Below, piece by piece: positions 1 to 6,922 of a DNA stretch of 34,381 nucleotides (within the stretch, counting starts at the first letter, position 1; every line of letters starts with the position of its first letter). The DNA is taken from NCBI GenBank assembly GCA_001766905.1, contig MEKI01000084.1, forward strand, positions 1 to 34,381, written 5' to 3'. The translations under genes were made by a program, and so were the position numbers. Origin of the DNA: Acidobacteria bacterium RBG_13_68_16. Lineage in GTDB: Bacteria > Acidobacteriota > Thermoanaerobaculia > Thermoanaerobaculales > Thermoanaerobaculaceae. The notes beneath the pieces were generated by a model, which was not told the DNA's origin, ran no database searches, and saw nothing but the letters and a program-made list of their open reading frames with translations.

Positions 1-1120
1 CGGCGGGCGAGGTGCCATCAACGCCGTCGCTGCCGGCGGCGAGCAGACAGCGCTCCGGCACGTCGGCGAGGGCACAGGCGGCCGCCAGCGCCAACTCGAG
101 GTTGCGCCCGCCACAGCCATCACCGCGCACCGTGACTGTGGTCTCCCCGGCGCAAAGCAGGGCGGTGGCCTCGCCCGGCGCGAGGCTTGCCGCGAGGGCA
201 GCAAGCGCGGTACCCATGGTGCGGGCCTCGCCGCGCATGGTACGGGTGAGCTCACAGGCCCGGAGGCCGGCCTGTTGCGCCACCACCGCCGCGGCCCGGA
301 GGGCGTCCCCGCTGCAGCCGAGGAGGTGCGCGCGAACGTGCTCGAGACGGCGGTCGCCGGGTTTGGGGGATTCGGGAAGCTGTCCACGAGCTCCCGAAGC
401 GAGAAACGCCACCGCGTCCGGGAACGAGGTAGCAAGCCCCCGGCGGGCGAGGACGGAGACGGCGTCCGCGAACGTCGTGGGGTCGGGCACCGTCGGGCCG
501 GAGCCGATCGACGAGAGGTCGTCGCCTGGCACGTCCGAAACCAGCAGGGTGAGGATCGGCGCACGGCAAGTGAGCGCGAGCCGACCGCCCGCGGCGGCCA
601 GCAGGTGCTTGCGCACCGTGTTGAGCTCATGGATGGGGGTGCCGGCGCCCAGAAGCGCGAGGGTCAACGCTGCAAGCATCTCGAGCGTCACGCCGGGCAG
701 CGTCTCGGCAAGCAGCGACGAGCTTCCACCGGACAGGAGCAGCACGACGCCGTCGCGGGGCTCGCACGACGCAAACAGTGAAAGCAGCTCACGTGTCGCG
801 GCGGCACCGCGGGCATCGGGCACCGGATGACGCGCACGTCTTGCAAACGGCGCCACCGACGCCGGAACTTCGATGCCGTCTGGCACGAGCACGAAAACCG
901 AGTCTGGCGGCCGTTGGCTGCGGTGGACGAACGCGGCTGCGAGTCCGGGGCCCGCCTTGCCCAACGCGACGAGGTGCAGCCTGCCCGCTGGGCGGAGAGC
1001 CGAGCCGCCGAACTCGACGCCGTCGGGGAAGAAGGCAATGCGGCGGGCGAGAGCGTTTGGCGCCACCGCCGCGACCGCTGCGGCAAGCATGGAACGCGCG
1101 AGGTCGGAAAGCGGCGTCAC
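1..1120 (-). CDS. Glycerate 2-kinase, MOFRL family (C-terminus cut by window edge)
   Basis: Reading the minus strand from a GTG at 1120 gives 373 codons that run off the left edge. The protein looks like the GckA/TtuD type of glycerate kinase, which phosphorylates D-glycerate to 2-phosphoglycerate in the cytoplasm. Visible motifs are ALGKAG (about residues 52-57), LLLSGGSSSLL (127-137), LNTVRKHL (166-173), VSDVPGDDLSSIGSGPT (194-210), and the C-terminal MOFRL signatures CAGETTVTV (323-331), GGRNLELAL (337-345) and AAGSDGVDGTSP (361-372). Full-length members have roughly 420-450 residues, so about 50-70 are missing to the left. The GTG overlaps the TGA of the upstream YggX-like gene (GTGA), implying translational coupling. 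An ATG ten codons further in is an alternative start. The family call is firm; the physiological substrate is inferred. Confidence 0.88.
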   Translation of the reverse strand, partial: MTPLSDLARSMLAAAVAAVAPNALARRIAFFPDGVEFGGSALRPAGRLHLVALGKAGPGLAAAFVHRSQRPPDSVFVLVPDGIEVPASVAPFARRARHPVPDARGAAATRELLSLFASCEPRDGVVLLLSGGSSSLLAETLPGVTLEMLAALTLALLGAGTPIHELNTVRKHLLAAAGGRLALTCRAPILTLLVSDVPGDDLSSIGSGPTVPDPTTFADAVSVLARRGLATSFPDAVAFLASGARGQLPESPKPGDRRLEHVRAHLLGCSGDALRAAAVVAQQAGLRACELTRTMRGEARTMGTALAALAASLAPGEATALLCAGETTVTVRGDGCGGRNLELALAAACALADVPERCLLAAGSDGVDGTSPA

Positions 1121-1359
1121 TCGCCCCTGGCGGGGGCAAGGTTCAAGAATGCACGCATCTGCCCCTCCAGCGTCTTTCGTGCGTCCGGGTCGATGAGGTT
1201 GAGACGGTACTCGTTGATCAGCATGACCTGGGTGCGCAACCACTCGCGCCAGCAGGCCGGGCACACCCGCTGCTGAATCTCCGTGCCCAAGGCCGTCGGC
1301 ATCGGTGGCTGCGCCATGGCCTCGCTCGCCTGGCCACACCGGGAACATGTGACGCGCAT
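1117..1359 (-). CDS. YggX-like Fe(2+)-trafficking / oxidative-damage-protection protein with two CxxC pairs
   Basis: This 80-residue protein starts at the ATG at 1359, preceded by a GGAGGA ribosome-binding site on the minus strand (about 1364-1369). From residue 12 to 72 it follows the YggX fold: an LG.EIQQRV stretch, then WREWL, then the hallmark TQVMLINEYRLNL (residues 43-55), DARKTLEGQM and FL. YggX proteins bind Fe(II) and protect iron-sulfur clusters. Unlike E. coli YggX, which carries a single N-terminal cysteine, this one has C5-x-x-C8 and C33-x-x-C36, a zinc-ribbon-like arrangement that probably binds a metal. Its stop overlaps the start of the glycerate kinase gene, so the two are likely co-transcribed. 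Upstream the divergent HAD gene leaves 66 bp. The family assignment is by recognition of the conserved core. Confidence 0.82.
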   Translation of the reverse strand: MRVTCSRCGQASEAMAQPPMPTALGTEIQQRVCPACWREWLRTQVMLINEYRLNLIDPDARKTLEGQMRAFLNLAPARGE

Positions 1360-1425
1360 GGGTCCTCCACCGTCGGCCACCGCGCGTAGAATAGCGCGTC
1401 GGGGCGACGTGGGAGGCAACCTGGG

Positions 1426-2136
1426 GTGAGAGGGCACGATTCCCCACAGGCGGTGCTGTTGGATGCGGGCGGCACGCTGATCGAGGCGCGCCCCGCAGCC
1501 CCGGAGGTGTATGCGGCGACCCTCTCGCGGTGGGGTTCTCCCGTCGATGCACGCGAGGTGGCGCCGATCTTCCAAGAGGTCTGGACCGAGCTGACCCAGC
1601 TCCACCCCCGCGGTCTCGACCGCTATCACCACCTCAAGGGCGGCGAGTGGGAGTGGTGGGGCGAGTTCCTGCGGCGGGTCCTCACGCGGCTCGGACACCC
1701 CGCGCCCTGGGAGCCGGTGCTCCAAGAACTCTTCGACGCGTTCGCGGACCCGACCCTCTGGCACGTCTTTCCCGAAGTCGCGGAAGTGCTCGCGAGCTTG
1801 CGGTCGGACGGGGTGCGCCTGGCCGTTGTCTCGAACTGGGACTCCCGGCTGCCGGGGCTGCTCGACGGTCTCGGTCTTTCGGAGTTCTTCGACGAGCTGC
1901 TTGTGTCCTCGCTGGAGGGGGTCGAGAAGCCGGGGACCGAGATCTTCCGGCGCGCCGCTGGTCGGCTCGGGGTCCCGGTGGCAGCCTGCCTCCACGCCGG
2001 CGACTCACCGCTCGACGACTACCGCGGGGCCGAGAGCGCAGGGATGCGCGCCGTGCTGGTGGACCGCGCCGGACTCTTCGCCCACCCCTACCTGAGGGTG
2101 GCTGACCTGCGGGAGCTCTATGACATGGTCGCCTGA
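1426..2136 (+). CDS. HAD-superfamily hydrolase, subfamily IA (REG-2/HDHD3-like)
   Basis: The 236-residue cytoplasmic protein starts at GTG 1426, with GGAGG at 1412-1416 as ribosome-binding site. The four HAD motifs are present: motif I LLDAGGTL (nucleophile D13), motif II VVSNWD (S136/N137), motif III lysine in EKPGTEIF (K168), and motif IV HAGDSPLDD (D193, D197, D198). Residues of about 20-110 form the helical cap. The second Asp of the usual DxD in motif I is replaced by glycine (D-A-G), so the general acid/base of classical HAD phosphatases is missing; this also occurs in REG-2-like relatives. The substrate cannot be deduced. The stop codon overlaps or nearly touches the following GDP-mannose pyrophosphorylase gene, suggesting a two-gene operon and possibly a role in sugar phosphate metabolism (inference). 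Confidence 0.85.
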   Translation: MRGHDSPQAVLLDAGGTLIEARPAAPEVYAATLSRWGSPVDAREVAPIFQEVWTELTQLHPRGLDRYHHLKGGEWEWWGEFLRRVLTRLGHPAPWEPVLQELFDAFADPTLWHVFPEVAEVLASLRSDGVRLAVVSNWDSRLPGLLDGLGLSEFFDELLVSSLEGVEKPGTEIFRRAAGRLGVPVAACLHAGDSPLDDYRGAESAGMRAVLVDRAGLFAHPYLRVADLRELYDMVA

Positions 2137-3214
2137 CGGAATGCCCCTGTACGCACTGGTGATGGCGGGTGGCGCGGGGACGCGGTTCTGGCCGCTGTCG
2201 CGGCGCTCCCGGCCCAAGCAGATGCTGCCGTTCGCCCAGGGACGCTCGCTGCTCGCCTCCACGGTGGAGCGTCTGGCTCCGCTGGTGCCGCTGGAGCGCA
2301 CGCTGGTGGCAACCTCGCTGGAGATGGCCGACGCCGTGCGCGCGGAGCTCCCCCAGTTACCGGTACGCAACCTCCTGGCCGAACCGACCGGGCGCGACAC
2401 CGCGGCGTGTGTCGGGTGGGCGGCTTGGCGCATGGCGCGCTCCAACCCAAAGGCGGTGATGGTCGTGGTGCCCGCCGATCACCTGATTCCGGATGGTTCC
2501 GCGCTCCGCACTGCGCTCGCTGGCGCAGCCGCGACCGCGGCGGCCCGCGGCGGCCTCGTGACGCTGGCACTGCGCCCGACCCACGCCGAGACCGGCTACG
2601 GCTACCTGGAGCTGGGCGAGGTCATGGGCGCGGCGGCGGGCCGGCCGGTGCAGGTGGTCAAGCGCTTCGTCGAGAAGCCGAGCAGGGCGCTCGCGGAGGA
2701 GTTCGTCGCCGCCGGGAACTACTGCTGGAATTCCGGGATGTTCGCGTGGACGGTGGAGGCGATTCGCGGAGCCATTCGCGAGCACCTTCCAGAGCTCGCG
2801 GCCGGCCTCGACGAGCTGATGGCTGCCGCAGACGAGCTTGGCGAGGAAGAAGCAGTCCGGCAGCGGTACGCCTCGCTGCCCAGGGTTTCCGTGGACTTCG
2901 GGGTGATGGAGAAGGCAAAGCCGGTCTGGGCGGTGGGTGTGGACTTCGCCTGGTCCGACGTGGGCTCCTGGGCGGGGCTGGCCGAAGCCCTCCCCTCGCA
3001 GGATGCCGGCGTGACGATGGGGGATGTGGTCGCCCTCGACACCAGCGGGTCGGTGTTGGTCTCCGAGGGCCCACTAGTGGCGGTGGTCGGCGTGCACGAC
3101 CTGGTCGTGGTTGCGACCCCGGACGCCGTCCTCGTGGTCCCCAAGGACCAGGCACAACGCGTCAAGGAGCTCGTCGAGAGGCTGCGCGAGGGCGGGCGCG
3201 ACGAACTCTTGTAG
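2120..3214 (+). CDS. manC: Mannose-1-phosphate guanylyltransferase (GDP-mannose pyrophosphorylase)
   Basis: The enzyme makes GDP-mannose from mannose-1-phosphate and GTP, a precursor for mannose-, rhamnose- or fucose-containing surface glycans. The nucleotidyltransferase signature MAGGAGTRFWPLSR (residues 15-28) is followed by RPKQMLPF, PTGRDTAACVGWAA, VVVPADHLI, ETGYGYLE, KRFVEKP, NYCWNSGMFAWT and a W-S-D-V-G-SW motif near residue 277. At 364 residues it is the single-domain type without the C-terminal phosphomannose isomerase domain of about 480-residue bifunctional enzymes. Two starts are possible: ATG 2120, overlapping the HAD gene and preceded by GGGAG at 2111-2115, or ATG 2141, four bases after the HAD stop, which gives a more typical N-terminus. 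I list the longer form. It belongs functionally with the Wzm/Wzt and glycosyltransferase genes further right. Confidence 0.92.
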   Translation: MTWSPDGMPLYALVMAGGAGTRFWPLSRRSRPKQMLPFAQGRSLLASTVERLAPLVPLERTLVATSLEMADAVRAELPQLPVRNLLAEPTGRDTAACVGWAAWRMARSNPKAVMVVVPADHLIPDGSALRTALAGAAATAAARGGLVTLALRPTHAETGYGYLELGEVMGAAAGRPVQVVKRFVEKPSRALAEEFVAAGNYCWNSGMFAWTVEAIRGAIREHLPELAAGLDELMAAADELGEEEAVRQRYASLPRVSVDFGVMEKAKPVWAVGVDFAWSDVGSWAGLAEALPSQDAGVTMGDVVALDTSGSVLVSEGPLVAVVGVHDLVVVATPDAVLVVPKDQAQRVKELVERLREGGRDELL

Positions 3215-3221
3215 AAGAAGG

Positions 3222-3311
3222 CACGAGGCAAAAGACACGAGGCGCGAGGGAGAAGCGAACACGAGATATGCGCTCGACTCGCCCCTCGTTTCTCCTGCCT
3301 TGTGCGTGTCT
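3222..3311. repeat. Intergenic CACGAGG short repeats and imperfect inverted repeat
   Basis: The gap between the convergent ends of the manC and lipoprotein genes holds spaced copies of CACGAGG (3222-3228, 3236-3242), the variant CGCGAGG (3243-3249) and CACGAG (3260-3265). Partly complementary segments follow: GGAGAA (3249-3254) can pair with TTCTCC (3290-3295), AGACACG (3234-3240) with CGTGTCT (3305-3311), and CGAG with CTCG nearer the loop. The element is more purine-biased than its surroundings. It may act as a bidirectional transcript end or be an intergenic REP-like element. No protein is apparent in it. Confidence 0.45.
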
Positions 3312-3313
3312 GC

Positions 3314-3625
3314 TCAGCAGCGGTCAAGGGTCCAGTAGAAGTCCTCGCCGGTGGCGAGCTCGATGGCGCGGCGCTGGACCAGCCTTCCCTGCGGATCCAT
3401 CGCCTCGAGAACGTGGCGCCCCGGACCGATGTCATCCAACGTGCCGTCGGAGCCCGCACGCACCGCGAAGGCCTCTTGGCCATCCACGTACACGGAAAGG
3501 CTGCACGAGCTCTGGTTGAGGACCACGAGGTTGCACTCCGATTCCAGCAGGTCCTGGCTGCAGGCGGGCAGCGCGAGCGCGAGGACCAGGATCAGCACGC
3601 GGGAGCGGGGGCCACGAAGGTGCAT
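3314..3625 (-). CDS. Small predicted lipoprotein of unknown function
   Basis: The chosen start is ATG 3625, giving 103 residues with a lipoprotein signal peptide: basic MHLRGPRSR, a hydrophobic VLILVLALA core, then the lipobox LPAC with the lipidated cysteine near residue 22. The mature part (about 80 residues) contains further cysteines (CNLVVLN, SCSLSVYVDG, and a C-terminal LDRC) that could form disulfides, and has a beta-rich look with VYVDGQEAF and IGPGRHVLEAMDPQGR. A longer frame to GTG/ATG at 3661 would bury the signal peptide behind 12 extra residues, so it is less likely. There is no obvious Shine-Dalgarno, but a TTGCCG-N17-TACCAT promoter places the transcript start almost at the ATG. 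I do not recognise a family. Confidence 0.7.
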   Translation of the reverse strand: MHLRGPRSRVLILVLALALPACSQDLLESECNLVVLNQSSCSLSVYVDGQEAFAVRAGSDGTLDDIGPGRHVLEAMDPQGRLVQRRAIELATGEDFYWTLDRC

Positions 3626-3632
3626 CGCCAGA

Positions 3633-3661
3633 ATGGTAGAGCGCCAGGTTGACGACGGCAA
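3633..3661 (-). promoter_or_regulatory. Candidate sigma-70 promoter for the small lipoprotein gene
   Basis: On the minus strand TTGCCG (3661-3656) is separated by 17 bp from TACCAT (3638-3633). The -10 ends 7 bp before the ATG at 3625, so the message would be leaderless or nearly so. It faces away from, and its -35 abuts, the plus-strand promoter for the binding-protein gene. Confidence 0.45.
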
Positions 3662-3677
3662 GGGATGCCTCTACGCT
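3649..3677 (+). promoter_or_regulatory. Candidate sigma-70 promoter for the binding protein-Wzm-Wzt operon
   Basis: TTGACG (3649-3654) lies 17 bp before TACGCT (3672-3677), a good match to a housekeeping promoter in such GC-rich DNA. The expected transcript start near 3684 leaves a leader of roughly 50 bases before ATG 3733. The -35 region lies back to back with that of the divergent lipoprotein promoter. Confidence 0.5.
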
Positions 3678-3732
3678 CAGGCCGCGCCACGGTTTGCGAG
3701 CCTTGCTCGGGCGCTTGGCGCAGGGAGGGGTC

Positions 3733-4869
3733 ATGAACGGCCTCGCCGCCGGGGCTACGGTGCTCATCCTCGCGAGCGGCTGCAACCCCACGGTGCGGAT
3801 CGGGGTCGTGCTCCCCGAGACCGGCGAGGCCGCCGTCTATGGCTCCTCCGTGAAGAGCGGCGTCAAGCTTGCCTTCGATGGTGCCCAGGAGGTGAAGGGG
3901 GCGGCCCGGGGCCTCGAGGTCCTTTACCGTGACTCGGGATCGGACCCCACGCGGGCGGCGAGCGCGGCCGAGGTCCTCTTCGAGCACGGGGCACTGCTGG
4001 TCATCGGCGGCGTCACCTCCGCTGAGGCAAAGGCGATCATCCCGGTGGCGGACCGCATGGGCCGTGTGCTCCTCTCCCCCTCGGCCTCGGCACCCGAGCT
4101 TGGGGGACGCTCTCAGTACTTCTTTCGCGTCTACCCGTCCGACGATCTCGAGGGTGTCAAGGCCGCCGACTTCCTGGTCCTGGTGAGGAAGACCCGCAGC
4201 GTCCTGGTCTTGCAGGAGGACAACGACTACACCCGCGGCCTGCTGCCGGTCTTCGTTGGCGAACTCGGCAGCCACAGCGGCCGGGTCGTGGGCTCGGTGC
4301 GGCTTGCAGGGGAAGGGTGGCAGGAACAGCTTCGCGGAGCGCTGGCCCGGCAAAGCCCCGAAAGCGTGTACATCTGCGGCTACGGCGAAGCGATCCTCGG
4401 TGCGCTGCGGGTGCTTCGCAGCCTGGGGTTCAAGGGGAGCATCTGCACGACCTCCGCATTCAACGCATCCTCGGTCCTGCAGCGGGCGGGGTCGCAAGCC
4501 GAGGGGGTTTTTTTCCCGCTCGCGAGCCTCGACGTGAGCTCTCAGCAAGAGCCGGTTCGAACGTTCGTGGCGCATTACCGCAAGATCTACAACCTGCTCC
4601 CCGACATCTACGCCGCTCACGGTTACGACGCCGCTCTCGCCGCGATGTACGCGATCCGGGACCTCACCGAGCGCACGGGGGCGGCCGTGCGACAGCGCAT
4701 GCGTGCGCTTGGGGGCATGGAGGGTGTCATGGGCCCCCTGGCGTTCGACGACTACGGGAATATCAAACACGCACTGCGCAACCACTGGATCCACCTCGGC
4801 AGGGCCGAGGACTATGAGTCGTACCTGCAGCGGGATAAGGAGCGCCCGGTTCCGGGCGGCGCGATTTGA
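3733..4869 (+). CDS. ABC-type substrate-binding lipoprotein, LivJ-like (Peripla_BP_6)
   Basis: Starting at ATG 3733 (GGAGGGG just upstream) the 378-residue product begins with a short lipoprotein signal ending in LASGC, cysteine 17 being the lipidation site. It continues as a type I periplasmic binding protein of the branched-chain amino-acid/amide family: RIGVVLPETGEAAVYGSSVKSG, a LAFDGAQEV helix, LEVLYRDSGSDP, ALLVIGGVTSAEA, PSASAPELG, YFFRVYPSD, then the second lobe with VLVLQEDNDYTRG, YICGYGEAIL, and DIYAAHGYDA near the C-terminus. Such proteins normally deliver amino acids or similar ligands to an importer or act as sensors. Here no importer genes follow; instead the stop overlaps the start of a polysaccharide exporter permease gene (TTGA). 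The ligand is unknown. Confidence 0.85.
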   Translation: MNGLAAGATVLILASGCNPTVRIGVVLPETGEAAVYGSSVKSGVKLAFDGAQEVKGAARGLEVLYRDSGSDPTRAASAAEVLFEHGALLVIGGVTSAEAKAIIPVADRMGRVLLSPSASAPELGGRSQYFFRVYPSDDLEGVKAADFLVLVRKTRSVLVLQEDNDYTRGLLPVFVGELGSHSGRVVGSVRLAGEGWQEQLRGALARQSPESVYICGYGEAILGALRVLRSLGFKGSICTTSAFNASSVLQRAGSQAEGVFFPLASLDVSSQQEPVRTFVAHYRKIYNLLPDIYAAHGYDAALAAMYAIRDLTERTGAAVRQRMRALGGMEGVMGPLAFDDYGNIKHALRNHWIHLGRAEDYESYLQRDKERPVPGGAI

Positions 4870-5687
4870 GCGTTGCGCCAGCGCCAGGGGAAGGCGTGCT
4901 CGCGTCGCTCTACCGCCAGCGCGGGCTGGTGGTGGCACTCGTCGCGCGCGACCTCAAGGCACGGTACCGCGGAACGTTCCTCGGTTACCTGTGGTCGCTG
5001 CTCAACCCCCTGCTTCTGCTTGCGGTCTACACCCTGGTCTTCACGTTTGTTATCCCGGCACGGGTGCCGACCACAGTTCCGTACCCGCTGTTCCTCTTTG
5101 CGGGACTGCTGCCGTGGCTGTTCGGGTCGGGAGCGCTGCTCGACGCCGCTGTGGTGCTGACTGACAACGGACCGCTGCTCAGGAAGGTCGTGTGCGCGCC
5201 GGAGGTCTTTCCGGCAGTGACCGTGCTCTCCCACCTGGTTCATCACCTGCTGGCGCTGCCGGTGCTGCTGATCGCGACCGCGGTCGTGGCCGGGCTCGGC
5301 GTCGCGCGCTTCCCGTGGACGGTGGTTCTACTGCCCGCTGCGCTGGCCCTGTGGGTGTGTGCGGTCGCCGGGCTCAGCCTGGCGGTGGCGGCCCTCGCAG
5401 TGCACTTCCGGGACCTCAAGGACTTGCTGCACAACCTGCTCAACCTCTTCTTCTTTGCGACCCCGATCATCTACACCCTGGACATGATCCCGGTGCGCGC
5501 CCTGAGGAGAGTGGTCCAGGTGAACCCCGTGACACCGCTGATCCAGGTGTACCGGGACGTCGTGCTGCTCGGTCGAGTCCCCTCGCTGCTGACGTGGGCG
5601 TGGGCCGCCGCCGTCGCCCTCGTGAGTTGGGTCGTCGGTGCATGGATCTTCTCGCGCCTGCGCGAGACGATCGCGGAGACGGTATGA
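4866..5687 (+). CDS. wzm: Polysaccharide/O-antigen ABC exporter, permease subunit (Wzm-like)
   Basis: The 273-residue protein is an ABC-2 type permease: a cytoplasmic amphipathic N-terminus with RDLKARYRGTFLGYLWSLLNP (the conserved start of Wzm/TagG proteins), followed by about six hydrophobic segments such as LLLLAVYTLVFTFVIPA, YPLFLFAGLLPWLFG, a long helix pair around residues 110-185, LLNLFFFATPIIYTLDMIP and a C-terminal TWAWAAAVALVSWVVGAWIF. It forms the inner-membrane channel that moves lipid-linked polysaccharide to the periplasm with the ATPase encoded next. The start shown is TTG 4866, overlapping the previous stop (TTGA). GTG 4896, ten codons in and preceded by AGGGGAAGG, has a better ribosome-binding site and may be the true start. 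The stop overlaps the Wzt ATG (ATGA). Confidence 0.9.
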   Translation: MSVAPAPGEGVLASLYRQRGLVVALVARDLKARYRGTFLGYLWSLLNPLLLLAVYTLVFTFVIPARVPTTVPYPLFLFAGLLPWLFGSGALLDAAVVLTDNGPLLRKVVCAPEVFPAVTVLSHLVHHLLALPVLLIATAVVAGLGVARFPWTVVLLPAALALWVCAVAGLSLAVAALAVHFRDLKDLLHNLLNLFFFATPIIYTLDMIPVRALRRVVQVNPVTPLIQVYRDVVLLGRVPSLLTWAWAAAVALVSWVVGAWIFSRLRETIAETV

Positions 5688-6922
5688 GCGCGCCGACGGC
5701 CGTCCGTCTCGCTGGTGTTTCCAAACGCTATCCCTTGCTGACGCGGCGCGGCCGCCTGCACTCCCTGAAGGGTGCGCTGCTGCGGGGCGAGCTTTGGCGC
5801 CTTCAGCAGGAGCGCGAGGGTTTCCTGGCACTCTCCGGCGTGGATCTCGAAGTACGGCAGGGCGAAACCGTGGCGGTCGTGGGCCCCAACGGGTCCGGCA
5901 AGTCCACGCTTCTCAAGCTGGTCGCGGGGATCTTGCGCCCCACACTGGGACGCGTCGAGGTGAACGGCCGCGTGACCGCGCTGATCGAGCTTGGGGCGGG
6001 GTTCCACCCCGAGATCTCTGGGCGCGACAACGCGATCGTCAACGGCATGATGCTCGGGCTCTCGCGGACCGAGATCATGCGCCGTCTCCCGGAGATCGTC
6101 GAGTTCTCCGGCATCGGCGAGTTCATCGACCAGCCCGTCAAGACCTATTCCTCGGGCATGTACGTCAGGCTCGGGTTCTCGGTGGCGGTCACGGTGGAGC
6201 CGGACGTGCTGGTGGTGGACGAGATCCTGGCGGTGGGGGACGAGGTGTTTGCCCACCGCTGCCTGGACCGGATTGCAAGGCTGCAACGTCGCGGGGCCGC
6301 AATCCTGCTGGTCAGCCATGACCTGGGCCTCGTCGAGCAGCTCGCCCACCACGGTCTCTACCTCCGGCAGGGCAAGCCGGTGCTGGTCGGGCCGGCGGCC
6401 GCGGTGGTGTCGCGCTACCGCTCTGACGTGGCCAGCGAAGAGACGGGCGCGCAGGTCGCGGGCGGGAACGCCCGGCGGTGGGGCAACGGCGCGGTGAGCC
6501 TGGATGGCGTCGACCTCGTCGACGCCGCCGGGCGGCCGGTACGGCTCCTGTCGAGCGGTGAGGCGGCGGCGATCCGAATCGCATACACCGTGCGCCAGCC
6601 GCAGGAGGATTTCGTCTTCGGCGTAGCCATCCACCGCGAGGACGGCAGCAACGTGTTCGGGACCAACACGGAGCTCGACGGGTGGCGGCCGGAGCGCCTG
6701 GCCGGCAGTGGTGAGATGAGCCTCGAGTTCCCGCGTCTCGAGCTCGCGCCCGGGCAATACCTCGTGGATGCAGCCGTGCACAGCAGGGCCGGCCTGGCTT
6801 ACGACTACGCCTGCGAGGTGACCTCGTTCACGGTCAGCGCGCCGGTGGGGTGGCCGGGGTGCTATGCCCCTCGTCATCAATGGCAGCCGCGCGGTCCCGC
6901 GATGTCCCCGCCCACCGGATGA
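5684..6922 (+). CDS. wzt: Polysaccharide/O-antigen ABC exporter, ATP-binding subunit with C-terminal glycan-binding domain (Wzt-like)
   Basis: The 412-residue ATPase starts at ATG 5684 (ATGA overlap with wzm). Nucleotide-binding motifs are Walker A GPNGSGKST (67-75), signature YSSGM (155-159), Walker B VLVVDE (175-180), AVGD loop and H-loop H212. The gapped SKRYPLLT...LHSLKGAL entry is typical of the Wzt/TagH group. Residues of about 260-400 form an additional beta-rich domain with FGVAIHREDGSNVFGTNTE, LAPGQYLVDAAVHS and the closing APRHQW. In Wzt proteins this domain recognises the modified end of the finished polysaccharide before export. Its presence suggests chain-terminated polymer export rather than Wzx/Wzy assembly. 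The last 89 bp overlap the 3' end of the opposing YfhO-like gene. Confidence 0.93.
   Translation: MSAPTAVRLAGVSKRYPLLTRRGRLHSLKGALLRGELWRLQQEREGFLALSGVDLEVRQGETVAVVGPNGSGKSTLLKLVAGILRPTLGRVEVNGRVTALIELGAGFHPEISGRDNAIVNGMMLGLSRTEIMRRLPEIVEFSGIGEFIDQPVKTYSSGMYVRLGFSVAVTVEPDVLVVDEILAVGDEVFAHRCLDRIARLQRRGAAILLVSHDLGLVEQLAHHGLYLRQGKPVLVGPAAAVVSRYRSDVASEETGAQVAGGNARRWGNGAVSLDGVDLVDAAGRPVRLLSSGEAAAIRIAYTVRQPQEDFVFGVAIHREDGSNVFGTNTELDGWRPERLAGSGEMSLEFPRLELAPGQYLVDAAVHSRAGLAYDYACEVTSFTVSAPVGWPGCYAPRHQWQPRGPAMSPPTG

Noticed and set aside
1360-1995. N-terminal extension of the YggX-like frame into the HAD gene
   Set aside because: The extension is antisense to the HAD gene, and the ATG at 1359 has a proper ribosome-binding site and gives the normal YggX length.
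4552-4570. GGTTCGAAC stretch resembling a tRNA T-loop
   Set aside because: It lies inside the binding-protein gene, and no cloverleaf arms can be drawn around it.
3592-4938. A 448-codon minus-strand frame
   Set aside because: It is antisense to the LivJ-like gene, which has a lipobox, a ribosome-binding site and family motifs. The antisense product has none.
5471-6880. A 469-codon minus-strand frame opposite wzt
   Set aside because: The opposite strand has a complete ABC ATPase with all motifs, while this frame has only low-complexity sequence.
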